Assembly: GCA_023481025.1 (NCBI GenBank)
Contig: JAMCWV010000257.1
Location: 1 to 6,675 of the forward strand
Length of the DNA: 6,675 bases
DNA from: Gammaproteobacteria bacterium
GTDB taxonomy: Bacteria > Pseudomonadota > Gammaproteobacteria > Enterobacterales > Alteromonadaceae
Direction of reading: 5' to 3'
Both the position numbers and the translations under genes were made by a program. How positions within the stretch are numbered: position 1 is the first letter of the stretch; every line of letters begins with the position of its first letter. The notes under the pieces were generated by a model. It was not told the DNA's origin, did not search any database, and saw only the letters and a list, made by a program, of their open reading frames with translations. Positions 1-6,675 of the stretch are shown here, piece after piece.

Positions 1-159
1 CATCGCTTTCAAGAATTAGTTGACGCTAATCAATGGGATACCAAGGAAGCCAAAGAGCTTCATCAAAAGCTTAAGCGTTGGGGGGCTGGCTTTGAACCAG
101 AATTAGTTCGTCTAGAAATGGATATTCGTGTAAAAGAATGGGAGCGCTCTAACGGATGA
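1..159 (+). CDS. C-terminal end of an unidentified protein, possibly the ATPase partner of the HNH nuclease
   Basis: Reading frame 1 is open from the first base to a TGA at 157-159 and gives 52 residues, so the gene begins before the window. The tail is charged and probably helical; it contains WGAGFEPELVRLEMDIR and ends EWERSNG. There is no membrane segment and no catalytic motif. The stop overlaps the start of the nuclease gene in an ATGA arrangement, which indicates one operon and probable translational coupling. Genes of the TIGR02646/PtuB nuclease family usually follow an AAA/ABC-type ATPase gene (PtuA-like), so an ATPase C-terminus is the natural inference. It rests on position alone, because no Walker or signature motif lies in this fragment. 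That it is a real coding end is fairly sure; its identity is not. Confidence 0.6.
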   Translation, partial: HRFQELVDANQWDTKEAKELHQKLKRWGAGFEPELVRLEMDIRVKEWERSNG

Positions 160-926
160 AGAAACTACGCAAGGGAGATGCACCTAGAGAGCTACTCGAG
201 TTTAAACAAAATCAGCCTGAAGGAACTTGGAATGATTTTCGTAATGAGCGTACTTGCTATTCAGAAGTTTTAAATCAGTTAATTCGAGACCAATCTGGGC
301 TCTGTGCCTATTGTGAAATTGATTTAAAAGATGGTTACGGAATTGGGTTGTCGGATTGCCGTGTAGAACATTTTCATCCAAAGTCTGCGTTACTAGACGG
401 CAAACGTGTTCATTTGGAATGGAGTAACTTACTCGCAAGTTGCCATGGAGGTAGCGCTCGAGGGGTAGTCGATTCGGCTGAGCGGTTTTCGGCACCAGAT
501 TTAAGTTGCGACGCATACAAAGAGAATGATGATCTTACGGACATTATCCTCAACCCATTAAAAATACCGGCATTCCCTCGATTATTTGATTGCTCGAGAG
601 CCACAGGTCGGCTAAGTGTATCAAATGAAGTAAAGGATAAGCCAGAGTACGATCAATTGATTGCTCAAGCAGAGGCGTCCATTGAGCGGCTAAATCTGAA
701 TGCAGACCGCCTTACTCGACTTCGAAAAGCAGCCTTGGATAAGCTTAATAGCGATCTCCGATTTGAATTGACGACACAAAATATTGATGAAGTGATGCCT
801 AAACTTATCACAAGTCGATTGTCCAAGAACAAAGCGGGTGTTTGGATGCCTTTTTTTACTAGTATCTGGAGTTATTTCGGAGCCTCTGCTACGCGCCATC
901 TTCATTCAATTAATTACCAAGGTTAA
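156..926 (+). CDS. HNH endonuclease, TIGR02646/PtuB-like, probable anti-phage defence effector
   Basis: This 256-residue protein is probably a metal-dependent nuclease. CAYCE (Cys50, Cys53) begins a zinc-knuckle HNH fold. VEHFHPKS (70-77, with His72 and His74) carries the catalytic histidine region. LEWSNLLASC (87-96) supplies the central Asn91 and a third Cys, and Cys118 in SCDAYK probably completes the zinc site. A later segment, LNLNADRLTRLRKAAL (179-194), matches the helical region I associate with this family. In Septu and Eco7-type retron systems such nucleases act with an ATPase to cut nucleic acid after phage sensing. The ATG at 156 is used because it overlaps the upstream stop (ATGA) and the first residues look like a family N-terminus; a GGAG lies at 141-144, rather far upstream. 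Base composition looks more AT-rich than cysD-cysN, consistent with acquisition by transfer. The HNH nuclease call is strong; the defence role is inference. Confidence 0.82.
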   Translation: MKKLRKGDAPRELLEFKQNQPEGTWNDFRNERTCYSEVLNQLIRDQSGLCAYCEIDLKDGYGIGLSDCRVEHFHPKSALLDGKRVHLEWSNLLASCHGGSARGVVDSAERFSAPDLSCDAYKENDDLTDIILNPLKIPAFPRLFDCSRATGRLSVSNEVKDKPEYDQLIAQAEASIERLNLNADRLTRLRKAALDKLNSDLRFELTTQNIDEVMPKLITSRLSKNKAGVWMPFFTSIWSYFGASATRHLHSINYQG

Positions 927-956
927 TCTGTTTCAATTTTAAACAAAGGGATTTAA

Positions 957-1979
957 ATGAAAGTGTTAGTAACTGGTGGTGCCGGCTTTATCGGTAGCCA
1001 CACCGTCCTCTCGCTGCTCGAACAAGGGCATGACGTACATGTGTTGGACGATTTATCAAACTCATCTTTTAAAGCCATAGAGCGAGTGCAAGAGCTAGCA
1101 AAGAAAGAACTAGCTTTCACTGAGGGTTCGATTTTAGATGCTGAGTTACTTGATAAAATTTTCACTGAAACTAATTTCGATTGTGTGATTCATTTTGCAG
1201 CTTTTAAAGCAGTAGGAGAGTCGTCAGAGAAGCCTTTAACATACTATGAAAACAATGTGGGCGGAACGCTCTCATTGTGTAAAGCGATGCAGAATGCGGG
1301 TGTAAAAAGCCTAGTGTTTAGCTCTTCTGCTACCGTTTATGGTGACTCCGATGTCATGCCTTTAAATGAATCATCGCCGCTTCAAACACCGACAAATCCA
1401 TACGGTAAGACCAAGTTAATGATGGAACAGGTGTTAACAGACCTAAGTGCGTCTGATCCTGAGTGGTCAATCTCTATCTTGCGTTATTTTAACCCAGTAG
1501 GTGCGCACTCGAGCGGCTTGATCGGTGAAGACCCGAATGGGGTACCCAATAACTTGATGCCGTTTGTTTCACAGGTGGCGGTAGGCAAGCGCGATAAGGT
1601 CAATGTTTTTGGAAATGACTATGACACACCCGATGGCACTGGAGTGCGAGACTATATACATATCGAAGACCTAGCACTTGGGCACGTAAAGGCCCTTGAA
1701 AAGCTTACCGAAAAGTCATCCAAGGGCGTTGAAGTCTATAACCTAGGTACTGGTCGCGGATACAGTGTTCTCGAAGTTATTTCAGCTTTCGAAAAAGCTT
1801 CAGGCCGACTAATTCCGTTTGAAATTGTGGAACGAAGAGCAGGGGACGTAGCTAATTGCTGGGCAGATCCATACAAATCTGAAACGGAGCTTGGCTGGAA
1901 AGCTACGCGGGATATCAATGAAATGTGTCGAGACGCATGGAATTGGCAGTCTAAAAATCCTGATGGGTTTAAATCTTGA
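957..1979 (+). CDS. galE: UDP-glucose/UDP-GlcNAc 4-epimerase
   Basis: GalE interconverts UDP-glucose and UDP-galactose in the cytoplasm using tightly bound NAD. The 340-residue length matches the family (E. coli about 338). The Rossmann motif GGAGFIG is at 7-13. Catalytic Ser124 lies in SSSATVYG (122-129), and Tyr149 and Lys153 form [14 protein letters not shown] (176-184) and RDYIHIEDL (231-239) are further family signatures. Where E. coli has the substrate-gating Tyr299 (in AYWAD), this protein has Cys301 (in NCWAD), as in human GALE (CYA). That substitution is known to let the enzyme accept UDP-GlcNAc and UDP-GalNAc. A good ribosome site, AAAGGGA at 945-951, precedes the ATG. The gene starts 30 bases after the nuclease stop and its TGA overlaps the manB start. 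With manB and GT genes downstream, a role in surface polysaccharide precursor supply is likelier than galactose catabolism. Confidence 0.96.
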   Translation: MKVLVTGGAGFIGSHTVLSLLEQGHDVHVLDDLSNSSFKAIERVQELAKKELAFTEGSILDAELLDKIFTETNFDCVIHFAAFKAVGESSEKPLTYYENNVGGTLSLCKAMQNAGVKSLVFSSSATVYGDSDVMPLNESSPLQTPTNPYGKTKLMMEQVLTDLSASDPEWSISILRYFNPVGAHSSGLIGEDPNGVPNNLMPFVSQVAVGKRDKVNVFGNDYDTPDGTGVRDYIHIEDLALGHVKALEKLTEKSSKGVEVYNLGTGRGYSVLEVISAFEKASGRLIPFEIVERRAGDVANCWADPYKSETELGWKATRDINEMCRDAWNWQSKNPDGFKS

Positions 1980-3346
1980 GTAGATTAACCTGCTTTAAGG
2001 CCTATGATATTCGTGGCCAACTCGGTACCGAGCTAAATGAGGATATTGCATACCGTATTGGTCGCGCGTACGGTGAATTTTTACAGCCGAAAACCATTGT
2101 GGTGAGTGGTGATGTCAGGCTTACCTCTGAAGAGTTAAAGCTAGCACTTGCTAACGGCCTGCGTGACGCGGGCGTGGATGTGCTGGACATTGGCCTTGCC
2201 GGCACCGAGGAGATTTATTTCGCAACCTTCCACTTGGGTGTGTGTGGCGGTATTGAAGTAACCGCCAGCCATAACCCGATGGACTACAACGGTATGAAAC
2301 TGGTGCGCGAAGGTGCACGGCCAATTAGTGGGGACACTGGGCTACGGGACGTGCAGCGATTGGCTGAAGCCAATGCCTTTGGTGAGCCAGTCGCAGAGCG
2401 CGGGTCTTACCAAAAGGTTTCGATTCAAGATGAGTATGTTGAGCACCTGCTGGGCTATGTCGACCTTAGCCATTTTAAGCAACCGATGAAGTTGGTGATT
2501 AACAGCGGCAACGGCGCTGCTGGGCATGTGGTCGATGCCATTGAAGCGCGTTTTAAAGCGCTGAACGTGCCGATTGAATTAGTAAAGGTGCATAACGAGC
2601 CGAATGGCAATTTCCCAAATGGCATTCCAAACCCACTATTACCTGAAAACCGTCAAGACACCATCGAGGCTGTTCGAGCCCACAGCGCTGACATGGGCAT
2701 TGCGTTTGATGGCGATTTTGACCGCTGTTTTATGTTTGACCATGACGGCGGTTTTATTGAAGGGTATTACATTGTTGGGCTGCTCGCCGAAGCGTTTTTG
2801 CATAAACACGCGGGCGCGAAAATTATTCATGACCCACGCTTAACCTGGAATACCATCGATTTGGTTGAACAAGCAGGTGGGGTGCCGATTATGTCGAAAA
2901 CCGGACACGCTTTTATTAAAGAGCGCATGCGTAAAGAAGACGCGGTGTACGGCGGCGAGATGAGTGCGCATCATTATTTTAAAGACTTTGCCTATTGCGA
3001 CAGTGGGATGATCCCTTGGTTGTTGGTGGCTGAACTGATTGCAGTAAAAGGGCAAACGCTTAAGCAATTGGTAGAACAACGCATGGCGGCTTATCCGTCG
3101 TCAGGCGAAATCAATAGCAAGCTGGCTCAACCAGCAGAAGCAATTAAACGGGTGCTTGATGCATTTGAAGCTGACGCATTGGAAGTGGACCACACCGACG
3201 GAATTAGTTTGGAATTTACCGATTGGCGGTTTAACTTGCGTAGCTCAAATACCGAGCCAGTGGTTCGTTTAAACGTAGAGAGCCGCCGCGATGCAGGATT
3301 AATGGATGAAAAAACCAAGCAAATACTGCAGCTTCTTAGAGCTTAA
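1976..3346 (+). CDS. manB: Phosphomannomutase (ManB/CpsG type)
   Basis: This enzyme converts mannose-6-phosphate to mannose-1-phosphate, the step before GDP-mannose and, through Gmd and Fcl, GDP-fucose. All 456 residues align by eye with E. coli CpsG/ManB, which has the same length. The phosphoserine loop TASHNP is at 96-101 (Ser98), the metal loop DGDFDR at 245-250, the sugar-binding loop GGEMSAHH at 326-333, and the phosphate-binding loop [10 protein letters not shown] at 422-431. The start is a TTG at 1976 that overlaps the galE TGA as TTGA; no in-frame ATG upstream would keep the conserved N-terminus [11 protein letters not shown], so TTG is chosen. A weak GATGGG at 1962-1967 may serve as ribosome site. 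Overlap with galE points to coupled expression. Bifunctional phosphoglucomutase activity (AlgC-like) is possible but the CpsG resemblance is much closer. The partner manC and the gmd/fcl genes are not in the window. Confidence 0.95.
   Translation: MSRLTCFKAYDIRGQLGTELNEDIAYRIGRAYGEFLQPKTIVVSGDVRLTSEELKLALANGLRDAGVDVLDIGLAGTEEIYFATFHLGVCGGIEVTASHNPMDYNGMKLVREGARPISGDTGLRDVQRLAEANAFGEPVAERGSYQKVSIQDEYVEHLLGYVDLSHFKQPMKLVINSGNGAAGHVVDAIEARFKALNVPIELVKVHNEPNGNFPNGIPNPLLPENRQDTIEAVRAHSADMGIAFDGDFDRCFMFDHDGGFIEGYYIVGLLAEAFLHKHAGAKIIHDPRLTWNTIDLVEQAGGVPIMSKTGHAFIKERMRKEDAVYGGEMSAHHYFKDFAYCDSGMIPWLLVAELIAVKGQTLKQLVEQRMAAYPSSGEINSKLAQPAEAIKRVLDAFEADALEVDHTDGISLEFTDWRFNLRSSNTEPVVRLNVESRRDAGLMDEKTKQILQLLRA
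3295..3298 (+). promoter_or_regulatory. Possible ribosome binding site (AGGA) inside the manB 3' end
   Basis: AGGA lies 7 bases before the ATG at 3306, within the last codons of manB. It is the only sequence support for translation of the short ORF that follows. Because this stretch is also constrained as manB coding sequence, the match may be accidental. Confidence 0.3.
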
Positions 3347-3656
3347 TAAAACAAGCGATGCACGAGCTACGGCGGGCTGCATTGCTGAACCTAAAGGCGC
3401 TGATATTTTGCTCGAGATGATGGGCGCGCAGTTGCCAAATGCCTCAGCCGTTGGTGTGACCATGGTTAATTGGCTGCTGGCTGCCCCCGAGAAGTTCGAA
3501 GATGTTGTTATACGCAGCCCTTATACGAAAAGCTACTTAACGCTTTATATACGCCGTCTACCAGTCAGCTTACAAGCGTTGTTGCGCACCAAAATGGCTA
3601 GGAGTGGCTACGCACATTCTAGCCAGTTCGCTAGCGAGCATTTGTATGAAAATTAA
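3306..3656 (+). pseudogene. Truncated ORF, probable C-terminal remnant of a glycosyltransferase-like gene
   Basis: This frame is open for 116 residues. The first 13 or so codons lie within manB in another frame, and the frame is closed by a TAA at 3300-3302, so the ATG at 3306 is the only available start. The N-terminal part has no recognisable domain. The rest looks coding: PNASAVGVTMVNWLL (44-58) suggests a loop, then a hydrophobic helix, and FEDVVI (63-68) looks like a core strand. I weakly associate this arrangement with the late part of GT29/GT42-like sialyltransferase folds. The stop overlaps the following GT10 start by 11 bases, so the 3' end looks native. The likely history is loss of the 5' part by a deletion next to manB. 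It could instead be a genuine small gene, since an AGGA precedes the ATG. I do not recognise it with confidence. Confidence 0.45.
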
Positions 3657-4672
3657 GGTAATGCTGTTTGGCCGTTACGCCAACCGAACCCCCATGGCGT
3701 ATCAGGCCTATGTACCACTATTTACTAAGCACCTTGATTATGTATACGACCCTGGCAAGGCCGATATATTAATTTCCGGTTCGGTCCGCGACTTCGACGC
3801 CCACCACGAATTCATAGCTAAGTTGCAGGCTCGTAAGCCGGCTTTAAAGTTAGTGGTTGTTTCTGAAGAGCCGTTTTGGGACACCATTTGGGGTGAGCGT
3901 GGTGCAAGGGCTTACCTATTACAATATCAACCACGCGACTAGCGGGGTTTTTCAGTTCGACAAGATACCATACTTTTTAACCACTGATGATAAGTTCGTA
4001 CAGCGCTATGCCTTTGCTTTTGAGCGCAACTCACAGTATTCACCCAGTGAATTGCTTGAGCACTTTCAAAGCGCAGAACTGACCTTTGCTGCAATGGCCG
4101 AGAAGCGAACCGCACAACGTTATGATGTCGTTGTTCGAGTTCAAAATGACTCAGAGAAAGGCTATGACATACAAGGTTTGTGTCGTTACAGAAGCCTTGC
4201 CACCCAAGCTGTGTTGGACCGCTTACCAGATTCGAGATTAGATATCCGCGGTGGTGGTTGGCGTAAACAACAGCAGAAACGGCAAACGCTTGACGATTGG
4301 CATTTAGATAAGCTCATCACGTTCGACAAGCGGGCCAAGTTTTCTTCCGCGCTTGAGAATACTGATCAGCCGTTTTATGTAACTGAGAAGCTGTTTGACG
4401 CCTATGCCATGTTGAGTGTACCCGTGGTACACCAATCGACGACGCAAGCTTTAGAACAACTAGCGTGCTCTCACTCACTTATCAACGTAGCAGGTAAAAA
4501 GCCAGAGGATTTACCGAATATATTGCAAAGCTTTAGGCTGGACTCTGACTTTGCTAATGAGTATGGGGGCACAATGCAAAATCTGGCTGGATTATTTTCT
4601 CACCCTAAGGTGCTAGCAAACGAACGAAGTGCTATTGTGAGTAGGTTGTTATCAGAGCTTTCTTGCTTATAA
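3646..4672 (+). pseudogene. GT10 (alpha-1,3-fucosyltransferase-like) glycosyltransferase, frameshifted
   Basis: Two overlapping frames together encode one GT10-like protein of about 341 residues. The first frame begins at ATG 3646 (MKIKVMLFGRYANRT), passes through VVSEEPFWDTIWG and stops at 3940-3942. The second is open from 3854 and carries TYYNINHATSG, KIPYFLTTDD and the GT10 donor-site motif: FSSALENT at 4340-4363, then YVTEKLFDAY at 4376-4405. The span is 1027 bases, one more than a multiple of three, as expected for a single inserted base (or two lost) between 3854 and 3939, most likely near 3889-3915. GT10 enzymes transfer fucose from GDP-fucose to Gal/GlcNAc-type acceptors, which suits manB and galE upstream. 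The start overlaps the preceding ORF by 11 bases. Neither half alone should work: the first lacks the donor site, the second the N-terminal domain. A sequencing error cannot be excluded. Confidence 0.8.
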
Positions 4673-4673
4673 A

Positions 4674-4678
4674 TAGGT
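4674..4678 (+). promoter_or_regulatory. Ribosome binding site (TAGGT) that fixes the cysD start
   Basis: TAGGT lies 8 bases before the ATG at 4687 and directly after the GT10 stop. It supports 4687 over the longer in-frame start at 4663, which would add eight residues absent from E. coli CysD and would begin inside the GT10 coding end. Confidence 0.5.
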
Positions 4679-4686
4679 CTTACTGG

Positions 4687-5595
4687 ATGAAGCAAAGCAG
4701 AGTTACGCACTTAAGAGCATTGGAAAGTGAGGCTATTCACATTCTTCGTGAGGTTGTCGCAGAGTTTGATAACCCCGTGATGCTGTATTCGGTGGGCAAA
4801 GACTCATCGGTGCTGCTTCATTTGGCCCGCAAGGCATTTTACCCTGGCAAAATTCCGTTCCCGTTGATGCATGTCGACACCACCTGGAAGTTCAAAGAGA
4901 TGATCGCCTTTCGTGATCGCATGGCTGAAAAGCATGACTTTGAGCTGTTGGTGCATTCCAACCCAGAAGGGCTAGAGCAGGGCGTTGGTCCGTTCACCCA
5001 CGGCAGTGCTAAGCACACCGATGTGATGAAAACTCAAGCCCTCAAGCAAGCTTTAAACAAATACAAGTTTGATGCCGCCTTTGGTGGTGCTCGTCGCGAC
5101 GAAGAAAAATCGCGCGCGAAAGAGCGGGTATACTCGTTTCGTGACAAGAACCACCGCTGGGACCCGAAAAACCAGCGCCCAGAGCTTTGGAATATCTACA
5201 ACGGCAAAGTCGACAAAGGCGAAAGCATCCGTGTGTTTCCATTGTCGAACTGGACTGAGCTGGATATTTGGCAGTACATCTATTTGGAAGGCATTGAAAT
5301 TCCAGGGCTGTACTTTGCCAAAGAGCGCCCTGTGGTTGAGCGTGACGGCACCTTGATTATGGTCGATGACGAGCGCATGCCACTGGAAGAGGGCGAAACC
5401 CCAGAGATGAAAATGGTCCGCTTTAGAACCTTGGGTTGTTACCCGCTAACTGGGGCGGTGGAGTCAAGCGCAGCTACCTTACCTGAGATTATTCAGGAAA
5501 TGCTACTGACCAAAACATCAGAGCGCCAAGGCCGGGTAATTGACCATGACAGTGCTGGGTCTATGGAGAAAAAGAAAACGGAGGGATACTTTTAG
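4687..5595 (+). CDS. cysD: Sulfate adenylyltransferase subunit 2 (ATP sulfurylase small subunit)
   Basis: CysD is the catalytic subunit of the CysDN ATP sulfurylase, which makes APS from sulfate and ATP in the cytoplasm. With the start at 4687 the protein is 302 residues, the same as E. coli CysD, and begins [13 protein letters not shown]. The PP-loop YSVGKDSS is at 34-41. Other near-invariant blocks are HVDTTWKF (62-69), [12 protein letters not shown] (105-116), [15 protein letters not shown] (133-147), [14 protein letters not shown] (184-197), [14 protein letters not shown] (247-260) and [12 protein letters not shown] (277-288), ending EGYF. No key residue is missing. The gene starts 14 bases after the GT10 stop and is followed 15 bases later by cysN, so the pair is an operon. 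Position beside polysaccharide genes raises the possibility that it feeds PAPS to sulfotransferases rather than only cysteine synthesis. No CysB-type site could be recognised upstream. Confidence 0.97.
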   Translation: MKQSRVTHLRALESEAIHILREVVAEFDNPVMLYSVGKDSSVLLHLARKAFYPGKIPFPLMHVDTTWKFKEMIAFRDRMAEKHDFELLVHSNPEGLEQGVGPFTHGSAKHTDVMKTQALKQALNKYKFDAAFGGARRDEEKSRAKERVYSFRDKNHRWDPKNQRPELWNIYNGKVDKGESIRVFPLSNWTELDIWQYIYLEGIEIPGLYFAKERPVVERDGTLIMVDDERMPLEEGETPEMKMVRFRTLGCYPLTGAVESSAATLPEIIQEMLLTKTSERQGRVIDHDSAGSMEKKKTEGYF

Positions 5596-5610
5596 TATCT
5601 AAGGAATGAA

Positions 5611-6675
5611 ATGAGCCACGCATCCCCCCTTATCGAACAAGACATTCAGGCCTACCTGAAGCAACACGAAGAAAAGCAGCTATTACGCTTTATTACCTGT
5701 GGCAGCGTGGACGATGGCAAAAGCACCTTGATTGGCCGTTTACTGCATGACAGCAAGATGATTTTTGAAGATCAACTGGCCGCCATTACCGAAGATAGCA
5801 AGAAGTCTGGCACCCAAGGCAATGAAGTGGACTTAGCCCTGCTAGTTGATGGCTTGCAGTCTGAGCGTGAGCAAGGCATTACCATAGACGTGGCGTATCG
5901 CTACTTCTCCACTGACAAACGCAAGTTTATTATTGCCGACACCCCCGGCCATGAGCAGTACACCCGTAACATGGCGACTGGTGCCTCGACATGTGACTTG
6001 GCAATTATCCTGATTGATGCCAGTGCTGGGGTGCAAACTCAAACCCGCCGCCACAGCTACATTTGCTCGCTGCTGGGTATTAAGCATGTGATTATCGCGA
6101 TTAACAAGATGGACTTGGTGGATTACTCCCAAGAACGCTATAAAGCTATTCAGGACGATTACCTGAAAATGGCTGGCGCACTCAAAATTCCAGACATTCG
6201 CTTTGTGCCTATTTCTGCCCTTAAAGGCGACAATGTGGTGAACAAAAGCGAGCAAATGGACTGGTTCCGTGGCTCTTCGCTGATGAAATACCTCGAGAAC
6301 GCGGAAATTGACCAACCGCAAGATACCGATGAGTTTCGTATGCCGGTGCAACTGGTGTGCCGCCCCAATTCAGACTTTCGTGGTTTTCAGGGCACTATAG
6401 CGGCGGGCAAAGTTGCCGTCGGCGACACCATTCGCGCGCTTCCGTCTGGCAAAATTAGCACTGTTAAGTCTATTGTGACCTTTGACGGTGCGCTTGACCA
6501 GGCCCATGCGCCAATGGCGGTGACGCTAACTTTGAATGACGAGATTGACATCAGCCGCGGCGACATGATTGTGCGCAAAGACAATCTGCCCCACGTGTCG
6601 AACCGGTTGCGTGCCAAGTTAGTGTGGATGCACGAGAAACCGCTGGAGCAGCACCGCGAGTACTACGTGAAGTTC
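5611..6675 (+). CDS. cysN: Sulfate adenylyltransferase subunit 1, GTPase (partial, 3' end cut by the window)
   Basis: CysN is the regulatory GTPase of ATP sulfurylase; GTP hydrolysis drives APS formation by CysD. The frame is open for 355 codons to the window edge, against about 475 in a stand-alone CysN, so roughly a quarter is missing. An EF-Tu-like G domain is complete: P-loop GSVDDGKST (31-39), EQGIT switch region (87-91), DTPGHEQY (110-117), NKMD (165-168) and SALKG (202-206). A domain-2 beta barrel follows from about residue 240, with [20 protein letters not shown]. The ATG at 5611 is preceded by AAGGA at 5601-5605. An ATG at 5606 runs straight into a stop and is not used. Because the 3' end is missing, one cannot tell whether this is plain CysN or a CysNC fusion carrying APS kinase, which would make PAPS. 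Confidence 0.96.
   Translation, partial: MSHASPLIEQDIQAYLKQHEEKQLLRFITCGSVDDGKSTLIGRLLHDSKMIFEDQLAAITEDSKKSGTQGNEVDLALLVDGLQSEREQGITIDVAYRYFSTDKRKFIIADTPGHEQYTRNMATGASTCDLAIILIDASAGVQTQTRRHSYICSLLGIKHVIIAINKMDLVDYSQERYKAIQDDYLKMAGALKIPDIRFVPISALKGDNVVNKSEQMDWFRGSSLMKYLENAEIDQPQDTDEFRMPVQLVCRPNSDFRGFQGTIAAGKVAVGDTIRALPSGKISTVKSIVTFDGALDQAHAPMAVTLTLNDEIDISRGDMIVRKDNLPHVSNRLRAKLVWMHEKPLEQHREYYVKF

Noticed and set aside
202..516. A 104-residue open frame on the - strand
   Set aside because: It is antisense to the HNH nuclease, across its catalytic motifs, and has no domain or ribosome site that I can support.
927..956. Promoter or terminator in the nuclease-galE gap
   Set aside because: The 30 bases are AT-rich but show neither an inverted repeat with a T-run nor a convincing -35/-10 pair; only the galE ribosome site is supported.
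2604..2843. A 79-residue + strand frame inside manB
   Set aside because: It is a shadow of manB in another frame, spanning the conserved DGDFDR metal loop; it has no independent support.
3604..3645. Upstream start for the first GT10 frame
   Set aside because: The added 14 residues are antithetical to a cytoplasmic GT10 N-terminus and lie inside the preceding ORF; ATG 3646 gives the expected beta-strand start MKIKVMLFG.
3854..3942. Programmed ribosomal frameshifting in the GT10 gene
   Set aside because: No canonical slippery heptamer followed by a clear pseudoknot or hairpin was seen, and GT10 enzymes are not known to be made this way. A mutation or sequencing error is simpler.
4663..4686. 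Upstream extension of cysD (eight extra residues)
   Set aside because: It would begin inside the GT10 coding end. The shorter product is 302 residues like E. coli CysD and has a ribosome site at 4674-4678.
5069..5356. A 95-residue + strand frame inside cysD
   Set aside because: It overlaps the most conserved part of CysD and reads as low-complexity, shadow-like sequence.
5842..6351. A 169-residue open frame on the - strand
   Set aside because: It lies wholly inside cysN, whose GTPase motifs are intact on the + strand. The antisense translation shows no recognisable domain and is best explained as a codon-usage shadow.

Overview
This window reads like accessory DNA from a marine-type gammaproteobacterium. 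GalE, phosphomannomutase, CysD and CysN all look very close to enterobacterial proteins as I remember them, and base composition is moderate. The species cannot be fixed from the sequence; an Alteromonadales- or Idiomarina-like host is a guess. Every supported gene is on the + strand and they are packed tightly: many overlap by a few bases and the longest gap is 30 bases. No tRNA, rRNA, CRISPR array, insertion sequence or convincing terminator was seen.

Left edge (1-926): the last 52 codons of an unidentified gene overlap by 4 bases a complete 256-residue HNH-type nuclease. The nuclease resembles the TIGR02646/PtuB-like family, which in Septu and some retron systems works with an AAA/ABC-type ATPase. 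A two-gene anti-phage module is the best reading, but its partner gene is almost entirely outside the window.

Middle (957-4672): a sugar-nucleotide and glycosyltransferase block. galE (UDP-hexose 4-epimerase) overlaps manB/cpsG (phosphomannomutase, with a TTG start). Next comes a short ORF that looks like the C-terminal remnant of a longer gene, then a GT10 (fucosyltransferase-like) gene split by a one-base frameshift. GalE would supply UDP-Gal or UDP-GalNAc. ManB leads through GDP-mannose to GDP-fucose, the usual GT10 donor. This fits synthesis of a surface polysaccharide (O antigen or capsule) whose last glycosylation steps appear to be decaying.

Right edge (4687-6675): cysD and the first 355 codons of cysN, the two subunits of ATP sulfurylase, which makes adenosine 5'-phosphosulfate (APS). 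They may serve ordinary cysteine synthesis or supply sulfate for a sulfated polysaccharide. The downstream genes that would decide this are outside the window.

The most useful points to check are the nuclease/ATPase pair, the Cys at GalE position 301 (which predicts use of N-acetylated substrates), the GT10 frameshift and the truncated ORF before it. I did not find evidence of a wholly new system; the left-edge pair is the nearest candidate.
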